Assembly (NCBI GenBank): GCA_016463765.1
Contig: JAEMQS010000013.1
Span: 1-64,000, forward strand
Direction: 5' to 3'
Origin: Solirubrobacteraceae bacterium
GTDB taxonomy: Bacteria > Actinomycetota > Thermoleophilia > Solirubrobacterales > Solirubrobacteraceae
Length of the DNA stretch: 64,000 nt
The position numbers were made by a program, and so were the translations under genes. This document shows positions 52,301 through 61,635 of the stretch, one piece after another (within the stretch, counting starts at the first letter, position 1; each line of letters begins with the position of its first letter). The notes below the pieces were generated by a model. That model did not search any database. It worked only from the letters and a program-made list of their open reading frames with translations, and had not been told where the DNA came from.

Positions 52301-53426
52301 CCCGGGCCTGACCGCCGTCGGCACCTGGAGCGGCGGCGTCTTCATGCACTTCGGTGAGGAGATCGCCGAGGAGCGCCTGGTGCAGGTCCTGCGCCCCGGC
52401 GGCGGGATCGACACGGTCGTGACCGCCGACGTGTACGGCACGGGCGACGCCGACACGCTGCTCGGCCGTGCCCTGGACGGCGTCCCGCGCGACGAGTACT
52501 GCGCCGTCGGGATCGTCGGGCACGACTTCTACACCGGCGAGCGCGCCGGGGCCAAGGGCTTCCCCCGCTTCACCGACCCGGCGCTGCGCGGGCCGGAGGG
52601 CTACGGCGACTACCTGAAGATGGCGACCGAGCGCAGCCTCGAGCGGCTCGGGATCGACCGCTTCGACCTGCTCATGCTGCACAACCCGGACCGGATCGGG
52701 TACTCCGACCCCGCGGTGTGGGACGGCATGGCGGCGCTGCGCGACGCGGGGCTCACCCGGCTGCTCGGCGTGGCGCCCGGCCCGGCGAACGGCTTCACCC
52801 TCGATCTCATCTCGTGCTTCGAGCGGTTCGGCGCGCTCATCGACTGGGCGATGATCATCCTCAACCCGCTGGAGCCGTGGCCCGGTGAGCTGTGTCTGGG
52901 CGCCGCCGAGCAGGCCGACATCAGGGTCATGACGCGGGTCGTGGACTACGGCGGGCTGTTCTGGGGCGACATGCAGCCCGGGCACGAGTTCCTCAGCCGG
53001 GACCATCGCGCGTACCGCCCGCCGGGCTGGGTGGACGCGGGGCTGGAGAAGATCGCGCGGATGTTCCCCATCGCCGAGCGGCACGGCCTCACCCCACTCC
53101 AGCTGGCGTGTCAGTGGAACCTCGCGCACGGGCCGGTGGCGAGCGTCGTTCCGACGCTGCTGCAGGAGACGGGGCCGACCGCCAAGACCGTGGAGGAGCA
53201 GCGCGCCGAACTCGCGGCGCTCCCCGCCGAGGTGCGGCTCACCGCCGACGAGGTCGCGGAGATCCGGGCCATCGGCGACAACACCAACTCCATGGCGCTG
53301 AAGGGCGCGGCCCCCGATCACGAGGGTCCCGACCTGCCCGACCGCTGGACGATCGACCCCGAGCTCGCCGAGCTGGCGGGCCGGTGGCGCATCGACCCGG
53401 CGCGCGACCTTGCGCTGATCAGCTGA
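52293..53426 (+). CDS. Aldo/keto reductase family protein
   Basis: TVVTADVYGTGDADTLLGRAL; RLGIDRFDLLMLHNPDR; PLQLACQWNLAHGPVASVVPT. Confidence 0.88.
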   Translation: MRDPGLTAVGTWSGGVFMHFGEEIAEERLVQVLRPGGGIDTVVTADVYGTGDADTLLGRALDGVPRDEYCAVGIVGHDFYTGERAGAKGFPRFTDPALRGPEGYGDYLKMATERSLERLGIDRFDLLMLHNPDRIGYSDPAVWDGMAALRDAGLTRLLGVAPGPANGFTLDLISCFERFGALIDWAMIILNPLEPWPGELCLGAAEQADIRVMTRVVDYGGLFWGDMQPGHEFLSRDHRAYRPPGWVDAGLEKIARMFPIAERHGLTPLQLACQWNLAHGPVASVVPTLLQETGPTAKTVEEQRAELAALPAEVRLTADEVAEIRAIGDNTNSMALKGAAPDHEGPDLPDRWTIDPELAELAGRWRIDPARDLALIS

Positions 53427-54669
53427 CGGGCGCGACGCGCGCCATGAGCCGGCGCGCAATCCGCACGACCAGCTCGCGGTCGTACGTGGTGGCGAACGCG
53501 AAGCGCCGGTCCCCGTCCGCGCCGCGGTCCCCGAGATCACGGGCGACGAACGCGCCGGCGAAATGGGGTCCGAGGACGCAGACGTCCCACTCCTCCATGA
53601 GCGGGTCGCCGGCCTCGATCGTCGCCCCGCGGACGTTGCCGTCGGCGTGGTGCTCGAGCCCCTGACCGAGCGCCCCGACGAAGGCCAGGCGCTGCGCGAG
53701 GTCCGTGTAGCGCCGACGGGTGTCCCCGGTGTAGCGCTCGGCGGTCTGGAAGGTCGAGAGCAGGACGCCCGCGTGGTCGAGCCGTTCGGCGTGCGCCTCG
53801 AGTTGGCGCGAGAGGGCGAAGAGGAGGCGCTTCGGGCCCTCGCGGACATCGAGCAGGCCGGCCATCGCCTCGAACGGCGTGCCCTGCCCATGGTCGCCCG
53901 GAACCTTCCCGCCCGGCAGCGGGAGCCGTGCGACGGGCATGCGCGCCTCGGCCGGCAGGGGGCCGGGGCGGCCGAAGTACCACCCCTGCCCGTGCGTGGC
54001 GCCGAGGGCGCGGGCGCGCAGGAGGTGGTGGTCGTTCTCGATGCCCTCGGCGAGCACGAGCGCGCCCTTGCGCTCGGCGTGCGCGTTGACGGCGTGGACG
54101 GTCTCGGCGAGGTCGGCGGTCAGCGGCGCCTGGGTGAGCGCCAGGTCGAGCTTGATGACGTCGGGCAGCACGAACGGCATGAGGGCGAGCGACCGGGGGT
54201 CGACGCCGACATCGTCGAGCGCCAGCGCGACGCCACGCTCACGGAGGACCGGCAGCGTCTCGAGGATCGCTCGGGGGTGGTCGTTGAGCTCGCGCTCGGT
54301 GAGCTCCAGGATCGGCTGGAACATGGACTCAGCCCGCTGGAACAGCGCGAGCGCGCCGGGCGGCGGCGCAGTGGCCATGGCCTCGGGCTCGCAGTTGATG
54401 AACAGCGACCGGCGTAGACCGTGATCCACGGCGCCGCGGACGGCGGCCAGGCGACACGCCCAGTCCAGCTCGACGAGACGGCCGTGGGCCCGTGCGGCGT
54501 CAAACAGGAGGTCAGGGCGTGCCAGCGGCGACTCGCCCTTGACGCGGGCCAGCGCCTCGTACGCCACGACCTGACCCGTCGCGAGGTCGACGATCGGCTG
54601 GTACGCAGGTTCGAGCAGCTCGTCCCGCAGGATGCGGTCGAGCTCTGACGCGGGCGCAGCGATATCCAT
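53419..54669 (-). CDS. EAL domain + DICT-like sensory domain protein
   Basis: YQPIVDLATGQVVAYEALARVKG; LELTEREL; ALDDVG; VIKLDLAL; LAEGIEN; C-terminal DICT-like region. Confidence 0.88.
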   Translation of the reverse strand: MDIAAPASELDRILRDELLEPAYQPIVDLATGQVVAYEALARVKGESPLARPDLLFDAARAHGRLVELDWACRLAAVRGAVDHGLRRSLFINCEPEAMATAPPPGALALFQRAESMFQPILELTERELNDHPRAILETLPVLRERGVALALDDVGVDPRSLALMPFVLPDVIKLDLALTQAPLTADLAETVHAVNAHAERKGALVLAEGIENDHHLLRARALGATHGQGWYFGRPGPLPAEARMPVARLPLPGGKVPGDHGQGTPFEAMAGLLDVREGPKRLLFALSRQLEAHAERLDHAGVLLSTFQTAERYTGDTRRRYTDLAQRLAFVGALGQGLEHHADGNVRGATIEAGDPLMEEWDVCVLGPHFAGAFVARDLGDRGADGDRRFAFATTYDRELVVRIARRLMARVAPVS

Positions 54670-54747
54670 GGCGGCCGACGGACGCATGCGGGATCCATCG
54701 GCGTGTGCGCCGCGTCACGTGAGTCTGCCGACAGATATTCGGCGTTC

Positions 54748-55119
54748 CTACTCCCAGTTCGTCGCGAGCTGGAAGATCACGAGGAAGTTGATCGCGATCA
54801 GGATGCAGCTCCAGACCGGGTAGGCGCCGATCGACAGGAAGTTCACGAGGATCGCGAAGAATGCGCCGAGCATGCCGAGCCCGGCGCCCAGGCCGTGGCC
54901 GGTGTAGATGAGCCCGGCGACCACGAGCTGGAACGACCCGATGATGAGGTAGACGATGCCCCACGTCTGCAGCGCCTCGAAGAGCAGCGCGCTCTCGCGG
55001 AAGAACTCCTTGTTCGACAGCGCCGAGATGCCCCAGATGAGATTGAGGCTGCCGGTGATGACGATGACGACGGCAGCGAAGACCCAGCCGCTCGGGATAC
55101 GGGACGTGGTGGCAGACAT
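54748..55119 (-). CDS. Four-TM membrane protein
   Basis: GWVFAAVVIVITGSLNLIWGISALSNKEFF; four hydrophobic segments. Confidence 0.8.
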   Translation of the reverse strand: MSATTSRIPSGWVFAAVVIVITGSLNLIWGISALSNKEFFRESALLFEALQTWGIVYLIIGSFQLVVAGLIYTGHGLGAGLGMLGAFFAILVNFLSIGAYPVWSCILIAINFLVIFQLATNWE

Positions 55120-55129
55120 GGCGCGAAAC

Positions 55130-55450
55130 CTACTGCCGAGGTCGGCCGCCGCGCAGCACGAAGCCGCGCTGGGCGAGCACCTCGACCGCATCCTCGAAGC
55201 CCGCGAAGTCGCGGGCGCGCAGGAGGTCCACCGGGCGTCCCGCGGGGCCGGCGGATCGCAGCCATCGCTGGAGGGTCTCGTCGCCGAGCTGTGCCGCCGG
55301 CTCGTTCGTGAGCGCGAGCAGGATGGGGAGCTCGGGACGGTGGTCGAGCTCCCCGGTGATGACGGCGATGGGATCGACGTCGAGGATCTCGCACAGCTCG
55401 TCGTCGCTGAGGCCCAGGCGGGTCATCAGCGTGACGGCGGGCGAGATCAT
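55130..55450 (-). CDS. Hypothetical protein
   Basis: MISPAVTLMTRLGLSDDELCEILDVDPIAVITGELDHRPELPILLAL; HTH-like. Confidence 0.65.
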   Translation of the reverse strand: MISPAVTLMTRLGLSDDELCEILDVDPIAVITGELDHRPELPILLALTNEPAAQLGDETLQRWLRSAGPAGRPVDLLRARDFAGFEDAVEVLAQRGFVLRGGRPRQ

Positions 55451-55510
55451 CGGGTCAGAACAGCTGGTTCTCGCCGCCTGCAGCGGAGAGCTCGCAGACG
55501 CCGGAACCCA

Positions 55511-56533
55511 TCAGAACAGCTGATTCTCTCCGCCGAAGACCTCACTCACGGAGTCATCCGTGAAGATCCGGCGGACGGAGTCGGTGAGCAGCTCGGCGCA
55601 GGACAGGACGCGGATGTTGTCCGGCGCGCCCTCGCGCAGCGGGATGGTGTCCGTGACCACGATCTGCTCGAACTTGCTCGCGGCGAGGTTCTGGAACGCG
55701 TTGCCGGAGAGGATCGGGTGCGTCGCCGCGGCGTACACGCGGGTGGCCCCGGCGTCGAGGACCGTCTGCCCTGCGGCGGCCAGCGTGCCGGCGGTGTCGA
55801 TCATGTCGTCGACGATCACCGCCGTCTTGCCCTTGACGTCACCGATGACGTACCCGATCTCGGCGACCTGCTGGGCCGGGCGCTCCTTGTCGAGGATCGC
55901 GAGCTCGGCGCCGATCTTCGACGCAAACTTCTTGTTCAGCTTCACGCGGCCGGCGTCAGGCGCGACGACGACGAGGTCCTGGAGGTTCAGGTCGCCGAAG
56001 TACTGCGTGAGCATGAAGAGCGCCGTCATGTGGTCGACGGGCACGCTGAAGAAGCCCTGGATCTGGCCGGCGTGGAGGTCCATCGTCAGGACACGATCGG
56101 CACCGACGCTCTCGAGCATGCGGGCGACGACACGCGCCGAGATCGGCTCGCGCGGCGCGGACTTCTTGTCCTGCCGGCTATAGCCGAACCACGGCGCGAC
56201 CGCGATGACGCGGTGCGCGGACGCCCCGACCGCCGCGTCGATCATGAACATGAGCTCCATGAGCGCATCGTTCGCCGTCAGGCCGGCCTTCGGGTTCGCG
56301 CAGATGGGCTGGACGATGAAGACGTCCGCCCCGCGGATCGACTCCTCGTAGCGGCAGTAGACCTCGCCGTTCGAGAACGTCTTGAGCGTGACCCCACCGA
56401 GGTCGACGCTGAGCTTGTCGGCGATCTTGGCGGCCAGCTCGGGATTCGCCCGGCCGCTGAACAGCATCAGGTGCTTGTCGTACCCCAGGTCCAGACGCGT
56501 CGCCGGCGTCGGCTGGGTCTGCATGGCGCTCAT
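55511..56533 (-). CDS. prs: Ribose-phosphate pyrophosphokinase
   Basis: LMLFSGRANPELAAKIADKLSVDLGGVTLKTFSNGEVYCRYEESIRGADVFIVQ; VVAPDAGRVK; VIVDDMIDTAGTL. Confidence 0.97.
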   Translation of the reverse strand: MSAMQTQPTPATRLDLGYDKHLMLFSGRANPELAAKIADKLSVDLGGVTLKTFSNGEVYCRYEESIRGADVFIVQPICANPKAGLTANDALMELMFMIDAAVGASAHRVIAVAPWFGYSRQDKKSAPREPISARVVARMLESVGADRVLTMDLHAGQIQGFFSVPVDHMTALFMLTQYFGDLNLQDLVVVAPDAGRVKLNKKFASKIGAELAILDKERPAQQVAEIGYVIGDVKGKTAVIVDDMIDTAGTLAAAGQTVLDAGATRVYAAATHPILSGNAFQNLAASKFEQIVVTDTIPLREGAPDNIRVLSCAELLTDSVRRIFTDDSVSEVFGGENQLF

Positions 56534-56656
56534 CTCGGCCGGAGTGTAGAGCGGGGGCGCGACATCGTGGCGCGACGATCACCCGGAAGGTGCGGGGTCG
56601 ACGCACGGCGACGGGCGGAACGACATGTCAGGCAGGACGCGCGCATGCCCGGTCAC

Positions 56657-58033
56657 TCACTCGCCGCGCTGACGCGCGTCGTAGCCCTCGATGTTGCGCT
56701 GCTTCGCGCGCGCCACGGCGAGCGCGCCGGGCGGGACATCCGACGTGACCACGGAACCCGCAGCGGTCCACGCATCGTCGCCGACGGTGACCGGTGCCAC
56801 GAACGACGTGTCGACGCCCCCGTGCACGCGCGCGCCGATCGTGGTGCGGTGCTTGTTGCGGCCGTCGTAGTTCGCCGTGATCGTCCCGGCGCCGAGGTTC
56901 GACTGCTCGCCGACGTCTGCGTCTCCGATGTACGACAGGTGCGGCACCTTCGCGCCGGGCCCGATGTCGGAGTTCTTGATCTCGACGTAGGTGCCGACCT
57001 TCGCGCCTTCGCGCAGGACCGTGCCGGGCCGCAGGTAGGCGAAGGGCCCGACGGAGACGCGGTCGTGGATCTCGGCGTCGGTCGCGTAGGTGTGGCGGAC
57101 GGTGACGTCGTCGCCCAGGCGTGTGTCGATGAGCGTGGACTGGGGCCCGAGGTGGCAGCGCGCACCCGCGCTGGTGGCGCCCCGCAGGACGACACCGGGT
57201 TCCACGAGCGTGTCCTCCCCCAGTTCCACCCCGACGTCGATGCTCGTCGCCGCCGGCGCGATGATCGTGACGCCGCCCGCGGCGAGCCGGTCGAAGATCC
57301 GCTGCTGGGCGATCTCGCGCACCAGGGCGAGCTGCCGACGGTCGTTGATGCCGAGCATGAGGTCCGGGTCGGCGACCTCGTGGCCCGCCACCCGCGCTCC
57401 CGCCGCGCGCAGCACCGGCAGGACGTCCGGGAGGTACCGCTCGCCCTGGGCGGTGTGCGCGCCGACCTGGGGAAGCGCGTCGCGCAGTGCTCCGCCATCG
57501 AAGACGAAGAGCCCGGTGTTGACCTCGTCGATGAGGAGTTCCTCCTCCGTCGCGTCTCCCGCCACCTTGGTCTCGACCACGCGCTCGACGCTGCCGTCGG
57601 CGCCGCGCACGATCCGGCCGTACCCCGACGGGTCGGCCAGCCGCATGGTCGCGATCGTGGCCGCCGCGCCAGACGAGGCGTGGGCGGCGAGCAGCGCGCG
57701 AAGCGCCTCCGCGGTGACGAGCGGGACGTCGCCCGCGAGGATGACCACCGGGGCATCGGAGGGCAGGTGGCCTGCCGCCGCCGCGACCGCACCGGCCGTG
57801 CCGTCCGGCTGCGGCTGCACCGCGACGACGACGTCGTCCTGGCCCGTGAAGTGCTCAGCGAGCGCGCCTGCCGGGCTGTCGACCACGACGACCCGTCCGC
57901 CGGCTTCCCGCGCGGCAGCGACGGGCCAGTCGACCAGCGGCCGGCCGCAGAGGTCGTGCAGCACCTTGGGCGTGGCCGAGCGCATGCGCGTGCCCTGCCC
58001 GGCGGCGAGCACGACGAAGGTGGGGACGGACAT
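56657..58033 (-). CDS. glmU: Bifunctional UDP-GlcNAc pyrophosphorylase / GlcN-1-P acetyltransferase
   Basis: FVVLAAGQGTRMRSATPKVLHDLCGRPLVDW; left-handed beta-helix LGAGTITANYDGRNKHRT. Confidence 0.97.
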   Translation of the reverse strand: MSVPTFVVLAAGQGTRMRSATPKVLHDLCGRPLVDWPVAAAREAGGRVVVVDSPAGALAEHFTGQDDVVVAVQPQPDGTAGAVAAAAGHLPSDAPVVILAGDVPLVTAEALRALLAAHASSGAAATIATMRLADPSGYGRIVRGADGSVERVVETKVAGDATEEELLIDEVNTGLFVFDGGALRDALPQVGAHTAQGERYLPDVLPVLRAAGARVAGHEVADPDLMLGINDRRQLALVREIAQQRIFDRLAAGGVTIIAPAATSIDVGVELGEDTLVEPGVVLRGATSAGARCHLGPQSTLIDTRLGDDVTVRHTYATDAEIHDRVSVGPFAYLRPGTVLREGAKVGTYVEIKNSDIGPGAKVPHLSYIGDADVGEQSNLGAGTITANYDGRNKHRTTIGARVHGGVDTSFVAPVTVGDDAWTAAGSVVTSDVPPGALAVARAKQRNIEGYDARQRGE

Positions 58034-58070
58034 CGGACGATCGTAGTGGCGGGGACGACGGTCACACCGA

Positions 58071-58811
58071 TCACCCGTCCCGCTCCGAGACCGCTGCGGC
58101 TTCACGCTCGTAGGCGAGGCGCCACTTGCGCACGGCGTTCCCGCTGACCCCGAAGCGGCGTCCTGTGGCCTCGTAGCCATCGGCCTCGAGCATCGCGACC
58201 AGCTCGTCGTAGGGCGGGCGTTCGACGCGGCGGAGATCGGGGCGCGCGCCTCCGCGCCTGGGCGACCGCCAGCCACATGTGAGAGAACAGAACCTCTGCC
58301 GATCGGTCCGTGGCCGGAACATCTGCTCGCAGTGCTCGCACCGCCTCTCCGTCAGACGCGCGTTGCGGCCGCAATGTGTCTCGAGCACCGCGTTGCAGTT
58401 GGGACAGAGGATGCGGAGGTTCTCAATCCGATGATCATTCGGAACACCGTTGATGTGATCGAGAATCAACGACATCCGGCGGCCCTGCCATTCCTCTCCC
58501 TGGCCGCAGGCCTCACACCTCCGGGCCTTGAGCCCCTCGGCATAGAGACGCTCCTTCAGGTGCCCGCGGCTGTACCCGGAGTCAACCACCAGGATCTCCT
58601 CCAGGCGAAGCCGGCCACGCCCCTCGCGCTTGGCGACCCGCGAGGCCTGCGGGTCGAAATGTGCGGTCGAGATCCCGTAGCGATCGATGTACCGCCGCAA
58701 CTGCCCGAAGTTGCCTCCAGCAGGCCGGAGCTCAAGTCGCCGGAGCACCTCGGAGTACGTCCGCGACGCGCTCACGGCATCACGAATTGCCTGTTCATCA
58801 TCCCACAGCAT
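58071..58811 (-). CDS. HNH endonuclease with N- and C-terminal HTH-like segments (alternate upstream ATG at 58829)
   Basis: CEACGQGEEWQGRRMSLILDHINGVPNDHRIENLRILCPNCNAVLETHCGRN; SYSEVLRRLELRPAGGN-like N-terminus. Confidence 0.88.
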   Translation of the reverse strand: MLWDDEQAIRDAVSASRTYSEVLRRLELRPAGGNFGQLRRYIDRYGISTAHFDPQASRVAKREGRGRLRLEEILVVDSGYSRGHLKERLYAEGLKARRCEACGQGEEWQGRRMSLILDHINGVPNDHRIENLRILCPNCNAVLETHCGRNARLTERRCEHCEQMFRPRTDRQRFCSLTCGWRSPRRGGARPDLRRVERPPYDELVAMLEADGYEATGRRFGVSGNAVRKWRLAYEREAAAVSERDG

Positions 58812-58834
58812 GCGAACACATGTTCGCATGCTGT
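58805..58834. promoter_or_regulatory. 30-bp palindrome with LexA/SOS-box core CGAACACATGTTCG (58813-58826)
   Basis: ACAGCATGCGAACA-CA-TGTTCGCATGCTGT, perfect 14-bp arms. Confidence 0.7.
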
Positions 58835-58852
58835 CCGGACAGAGCGACCTGA

Positions 58853-58924
58853 CTGGGGAGGACGGATTCGAACCGCCATCTCAAGCTTCCAAAGAGCTGC
58901 GTCTTGCCCTTAGACCACTCCCCA
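58853..58924 (-). tRNA. tRNA-Gln (TTG)
   Basis: TGGGGAG...anticodon loop CTTTGGA...GGCGGTTCGAATCCGTC...CTCCCCA-G. Confidence 0.9.
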
Positions 58925-58982
58925 GTGCACGCGAGGCACGGCCCGGACAGCCTATGCAGCCACCGACTGCTGCTGCGGCGCG

Positions 58983-59315
58983 CTACTCCTGCCCACCCGC
59001 CGAGTCGGCCTCGCCGTACTCGTCATCACTGACCCGGTAGCCGGCCTCCGTCTCCACGATCCCCTCGCGGTCGACGAACGGTGACGGCTGGTGCGTATCC
59101 GTCGCCCGTTGCTCGAGCAGCGCCTCAGCCTCCTCGAAGCCCTCGGCCTCGCCGCCGCCGGCTTCCTCGACGGCGCGAAACGCCTCGGTGTCGCGGCCGT
59201 CGAAGCGGTCCGGATCCCCGGCGCGCGGGTCGCGGCCCGGGTCACCCCCAATGTGCCGCGCCTCTTCTGCCGCGGCCTCCTCCTGCTTGCGTGCGTAGTC
59301 GTCGTGACGTTCCAT
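58983..59315 (-). CDS. Hypothetical hydrophilic acidic protein
   Basis: MERHDDYARKQEEAAAEEARHIGGDPGRDPRAGDP; no domain recognised. Confidence 0.6.
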   Translation of the reverse strand: MERHDDYARKQEEAAAEEARHIGGDPGRDPRAGDPDRFDGRDTEAFRAVEEAGGGEAEGFEEAEALLEQRATDTHQPSPFVDREGIVETEAGYRVSDDEYGEADSAGGQE

Positions 59316-59360
59316 GTCCCGATCATCCCCGCTCAGGCCCGGACTGCAACCCGCATGTGC

Positions 59361-60152
59361 TCAGTCCCAGCGGTAGTGCGTCCCGTTCGGCGCCAGCGAC
59401 GCCGGGTCGATCCGGGTCACGGCGTCGGCGAGGGTCGTCGCGAACGTCGCCGTCGAGGCCTGGATCAGCCGGACGAGCGTCTCGACGGGCGTTGCCTCGG
59501 GTGCGACGCCGTTGGCGTAGTCCGTGGCGTACCCGATGAGGGCGTACGGGATCTCCGCCTCACCGGCAAGCACCGTCTCCGGTCCGCCCGTCTGGCTCAC
59601 CGCGGTGACACCGACCTGGCGCAGCGTGCGGATCTCCGCCTTCGTGTTGAACCGCGGACCGTCGACGTGGCCGTAACAGCCGCCGTCGCGGACCTCGTGG
59701 CCGGACGCGCGCGCCGCATCCACCAGCGCCGCGCGCAGCGGCGGCGCATAGGGGTCCTCGAAGATCCAGTGCCCGCGCCCGGGTGCGCCCGGGACGGTGT
59801 GCAGCGTGCAGGGCGACCCGTCCGGCAGACGATTCGCCAGGAAGTGGAGGTCGTCGAAGACGATGAGCGACCCCAGCGGCACCTCCGGGTCGCAGGCTCC
59901 GCACACCGTGGCCGCGAGGATCGCGTCGGCGCCCCGTTCGCGCAGCGCGGCGATGTTCGCCTGATGGGTGACCTGACTGGAGATCCGCTCGTGCCCGTCG
60001 CGGTGGCGTGAGACGTGCAGGACCTCGACGCCGGCGAGCAGCCCCTCGGTCACGAGGGCACTGCCGTACAGCGTGCGGACCAGGTCGGCCGAGCGGACCT
60101 CCAGGCCCGGAAGGGCGTACGTGCCTGACCCGGTGAGGATGCCGATGCGCAT
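59361..60152 (-). CDS. MTAP/PNP-family purine nucleoside phosphorylase
   Basis: IGILTGSGTYALPG; VSRHRDGHERISSQVTHQANIAALRERGADAILA; GCYGHVDGPRFNTKAEIRTLRQVGVTAVSQTGGPETVLAGEAEIPYALIGYATDYANG. Confidence 0.93.
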   Translation of the reverse strand: MRIGILTGSGTYALPGLEVRSADLVRTLYGSALVTEGLLAGVEVLHVSRHRDGHERISSQVTHQANIAALRERGADAILAATVCGACDPEVPLGSLIVFDDLHFLANRLPDGSPCTLHTVPGAPGRGHWIFEDPYAPPLRAALVDAARASGHEVRDGGCYGHVDGPRFNTKAEIRTLRQVGVTAVSQTGGPETVLAGEAEIPYALIGYATDYANGVAPEATPVETLVRLIQASTATFATTLADAVTRIDPASLAPNGTHYRWD

Positions 60153-60194
60153 CGCCGGATCCTATGCCGCCGTCGCGCCGGCGGGGCGTCCGGC

Positions 60195-61418
60195 CTAGGG
60201 CGTCGGCGTCGGGACGGGTTCGGGCTCGGGCTCGACGGCCGGGGCCTCCGGCTCAGGCTCACGCGCCGGCACGGGCTCGGCCGCCGGATCCGGCTCGGCG
60301 CCGCTCGTCGGGGGCACCGGCGCCAGCTCCTCGTCGGTCGGCTCGGGCGGCGTCACCGTGTCGGGCACCGACGGGTCGGTCCCGCGCAGGATCTCCAGGG
60401 CGTTGGGGATGCCATCGCCGTCGCTGTCGAGGTCCCCGTCGCTGAACAGCCCACCGGTGCTGAGGGTTCCCGGGTTCAGGCCCAGCGTCAGCTCCATCGC
60501 GTTCGGCAGGCCGTCGCCGTCGGTGTCGGTGTCGCCGTCGCTCACGCCGTTGCCACTCGAATCGAAGAGGTAGGGCACGAGCTCGAGGCCGAGCTCGACG
60601 ATGGTGGGCAGGCGGTCGCCGTCGTGGTCGTCCTGACCGTCGCCGATGCCATCGTCGTTGGAGTCCGCGCGCCACGCCTGAATGGCCAGGCGCTCCTCCA
60701 GCGCGTTCACCACGCCGTCACCGTCGCTGTCGTCGTCGCCGTCGTTGCGGCCGTCGCCGTTCGTGTCCCACGCGCTGGGATTCAGGCGGACCTTGAACTC
60801 GGTCAGCGCGCGCACGCCGTCCCGGTCCCTGTCCGTGACCGCGTCACCGGCGGCCAGTGGATCGAGGCCGTGGGTGACCTCCCACCCATCCGGCAGCGCG
60901 TCGCCGTCTGAGTCCGCGGACCGCGGATCGGTCCGCAGGCGACGCTCCTCGGCGTCGTTCAGGCCATCCCCGTCGCTGTCGCGAGCGACCTCAGGGTCGA
61001 CGACGACCGGAACCGCCTCGCCGGACGCGCCGGACGTGCCCTCGTCGGAGTCCGTGCGCTGGTCGTCGCGGGCCGCCGGCTCGTCGGCGGGCTCATCGGG
61101 CCCGGCGGAGACGGGCACGTCCACCGGATCCGCAGGCGCGGCGGGCGCGGCCGCAGGTGCATCAGCCTGCGTGGGCAGCGCGGCGACCGGTTCCGCGCCC
61201 AGCGCGGCCGCCGAGGGCGCAGGCGCGACCACCGCGGGGCGGGGAAGGACGAGGGTCGGTGCGCCGTCCTCGTCTCCGCCGGCCCAGCCGTTGAAGCTCA
61301 GGACGTCGCGATCGAGGGCGCCGAGCGACCCGGAGATCATCGCCAGGGCGGTGACCAGGCCCACGGCGACGGGCAGGTGCCGGCGCACGAAAGGACGCCG
61401 CGCGCCCCCGAGGGTCAT
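60195..61418 (-). CDS. Secreted protein with thrombospondin type 3-like calcium-binding repeats
   Basis: Repeated DSDGDGLNDAEE / DTDGDGLPNAMEL motifs; N-terminal signal/TM. Confidence 0.85.
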   Translation of the reverse strand: MTLGGARRPFVRRHLPVAVGLVTALAMISGSLGALDRDVLSFNGWAGGDEDGAPTLVLPRPAVVAPAPSAAALGAEPVAALPTQADAPAAAPAAPADPVDVPVSAGPDEPADEPAARDDQRTDSDEGTSGASGEAVPVVVDPEVARDSDGDGLNDAEERRLRTDPRSADSDGDALPDGWEVTHGLDPLAAGDAVTDRDRDGVRALTEFKVRLNPSAWDTNGDGRNDGDDDSDGDGVVNALEERLAIQAWRADSNDDGIGDGQDDHDGDRLPTIVELGLELVPYLFDSSGNGVSDGDTDTDGDGLPNAMELTLGLNPGTLSTGGLFSDGDLDSDGDGIPNALEILRGTDPSVPDTVTPPEPTDEELAPVPPTSGAEPDPAAEPVPAREPEPEAPAVEPEPEPVPTPTP

Positions 61419-61635
61419 CCCCCGGTCCCGGCGTCGGTCATCCGTCCGCTGCGCCGGGGCGATCCCCGTCTCGCGTCCATCCGTGCCCACGCGAGGAACA
61501 TCGGCCGGAAACGCCCGGGAGACAAGGGGAAGTGCGCCACCTCACACATGGCGCTTTTCCGGTGCGACCGCCGACATGAGCCCTGAACGCCCATTCAGGC
61601 CAACTTGGCGCATTCGCGCTCGTCTTGACGCGGTG

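Noticed and set aside
54956-58147. 1063-aa plus-strand ORF
   Set aside because: Antisense to prs and glmU, both confidently identified on the minus strand.
60195-61418. Repetitive DSDGDG coding sequence considered as a DNA repeat
   Set aside because: Explained by thrombospondin type 3-like protein repeats.
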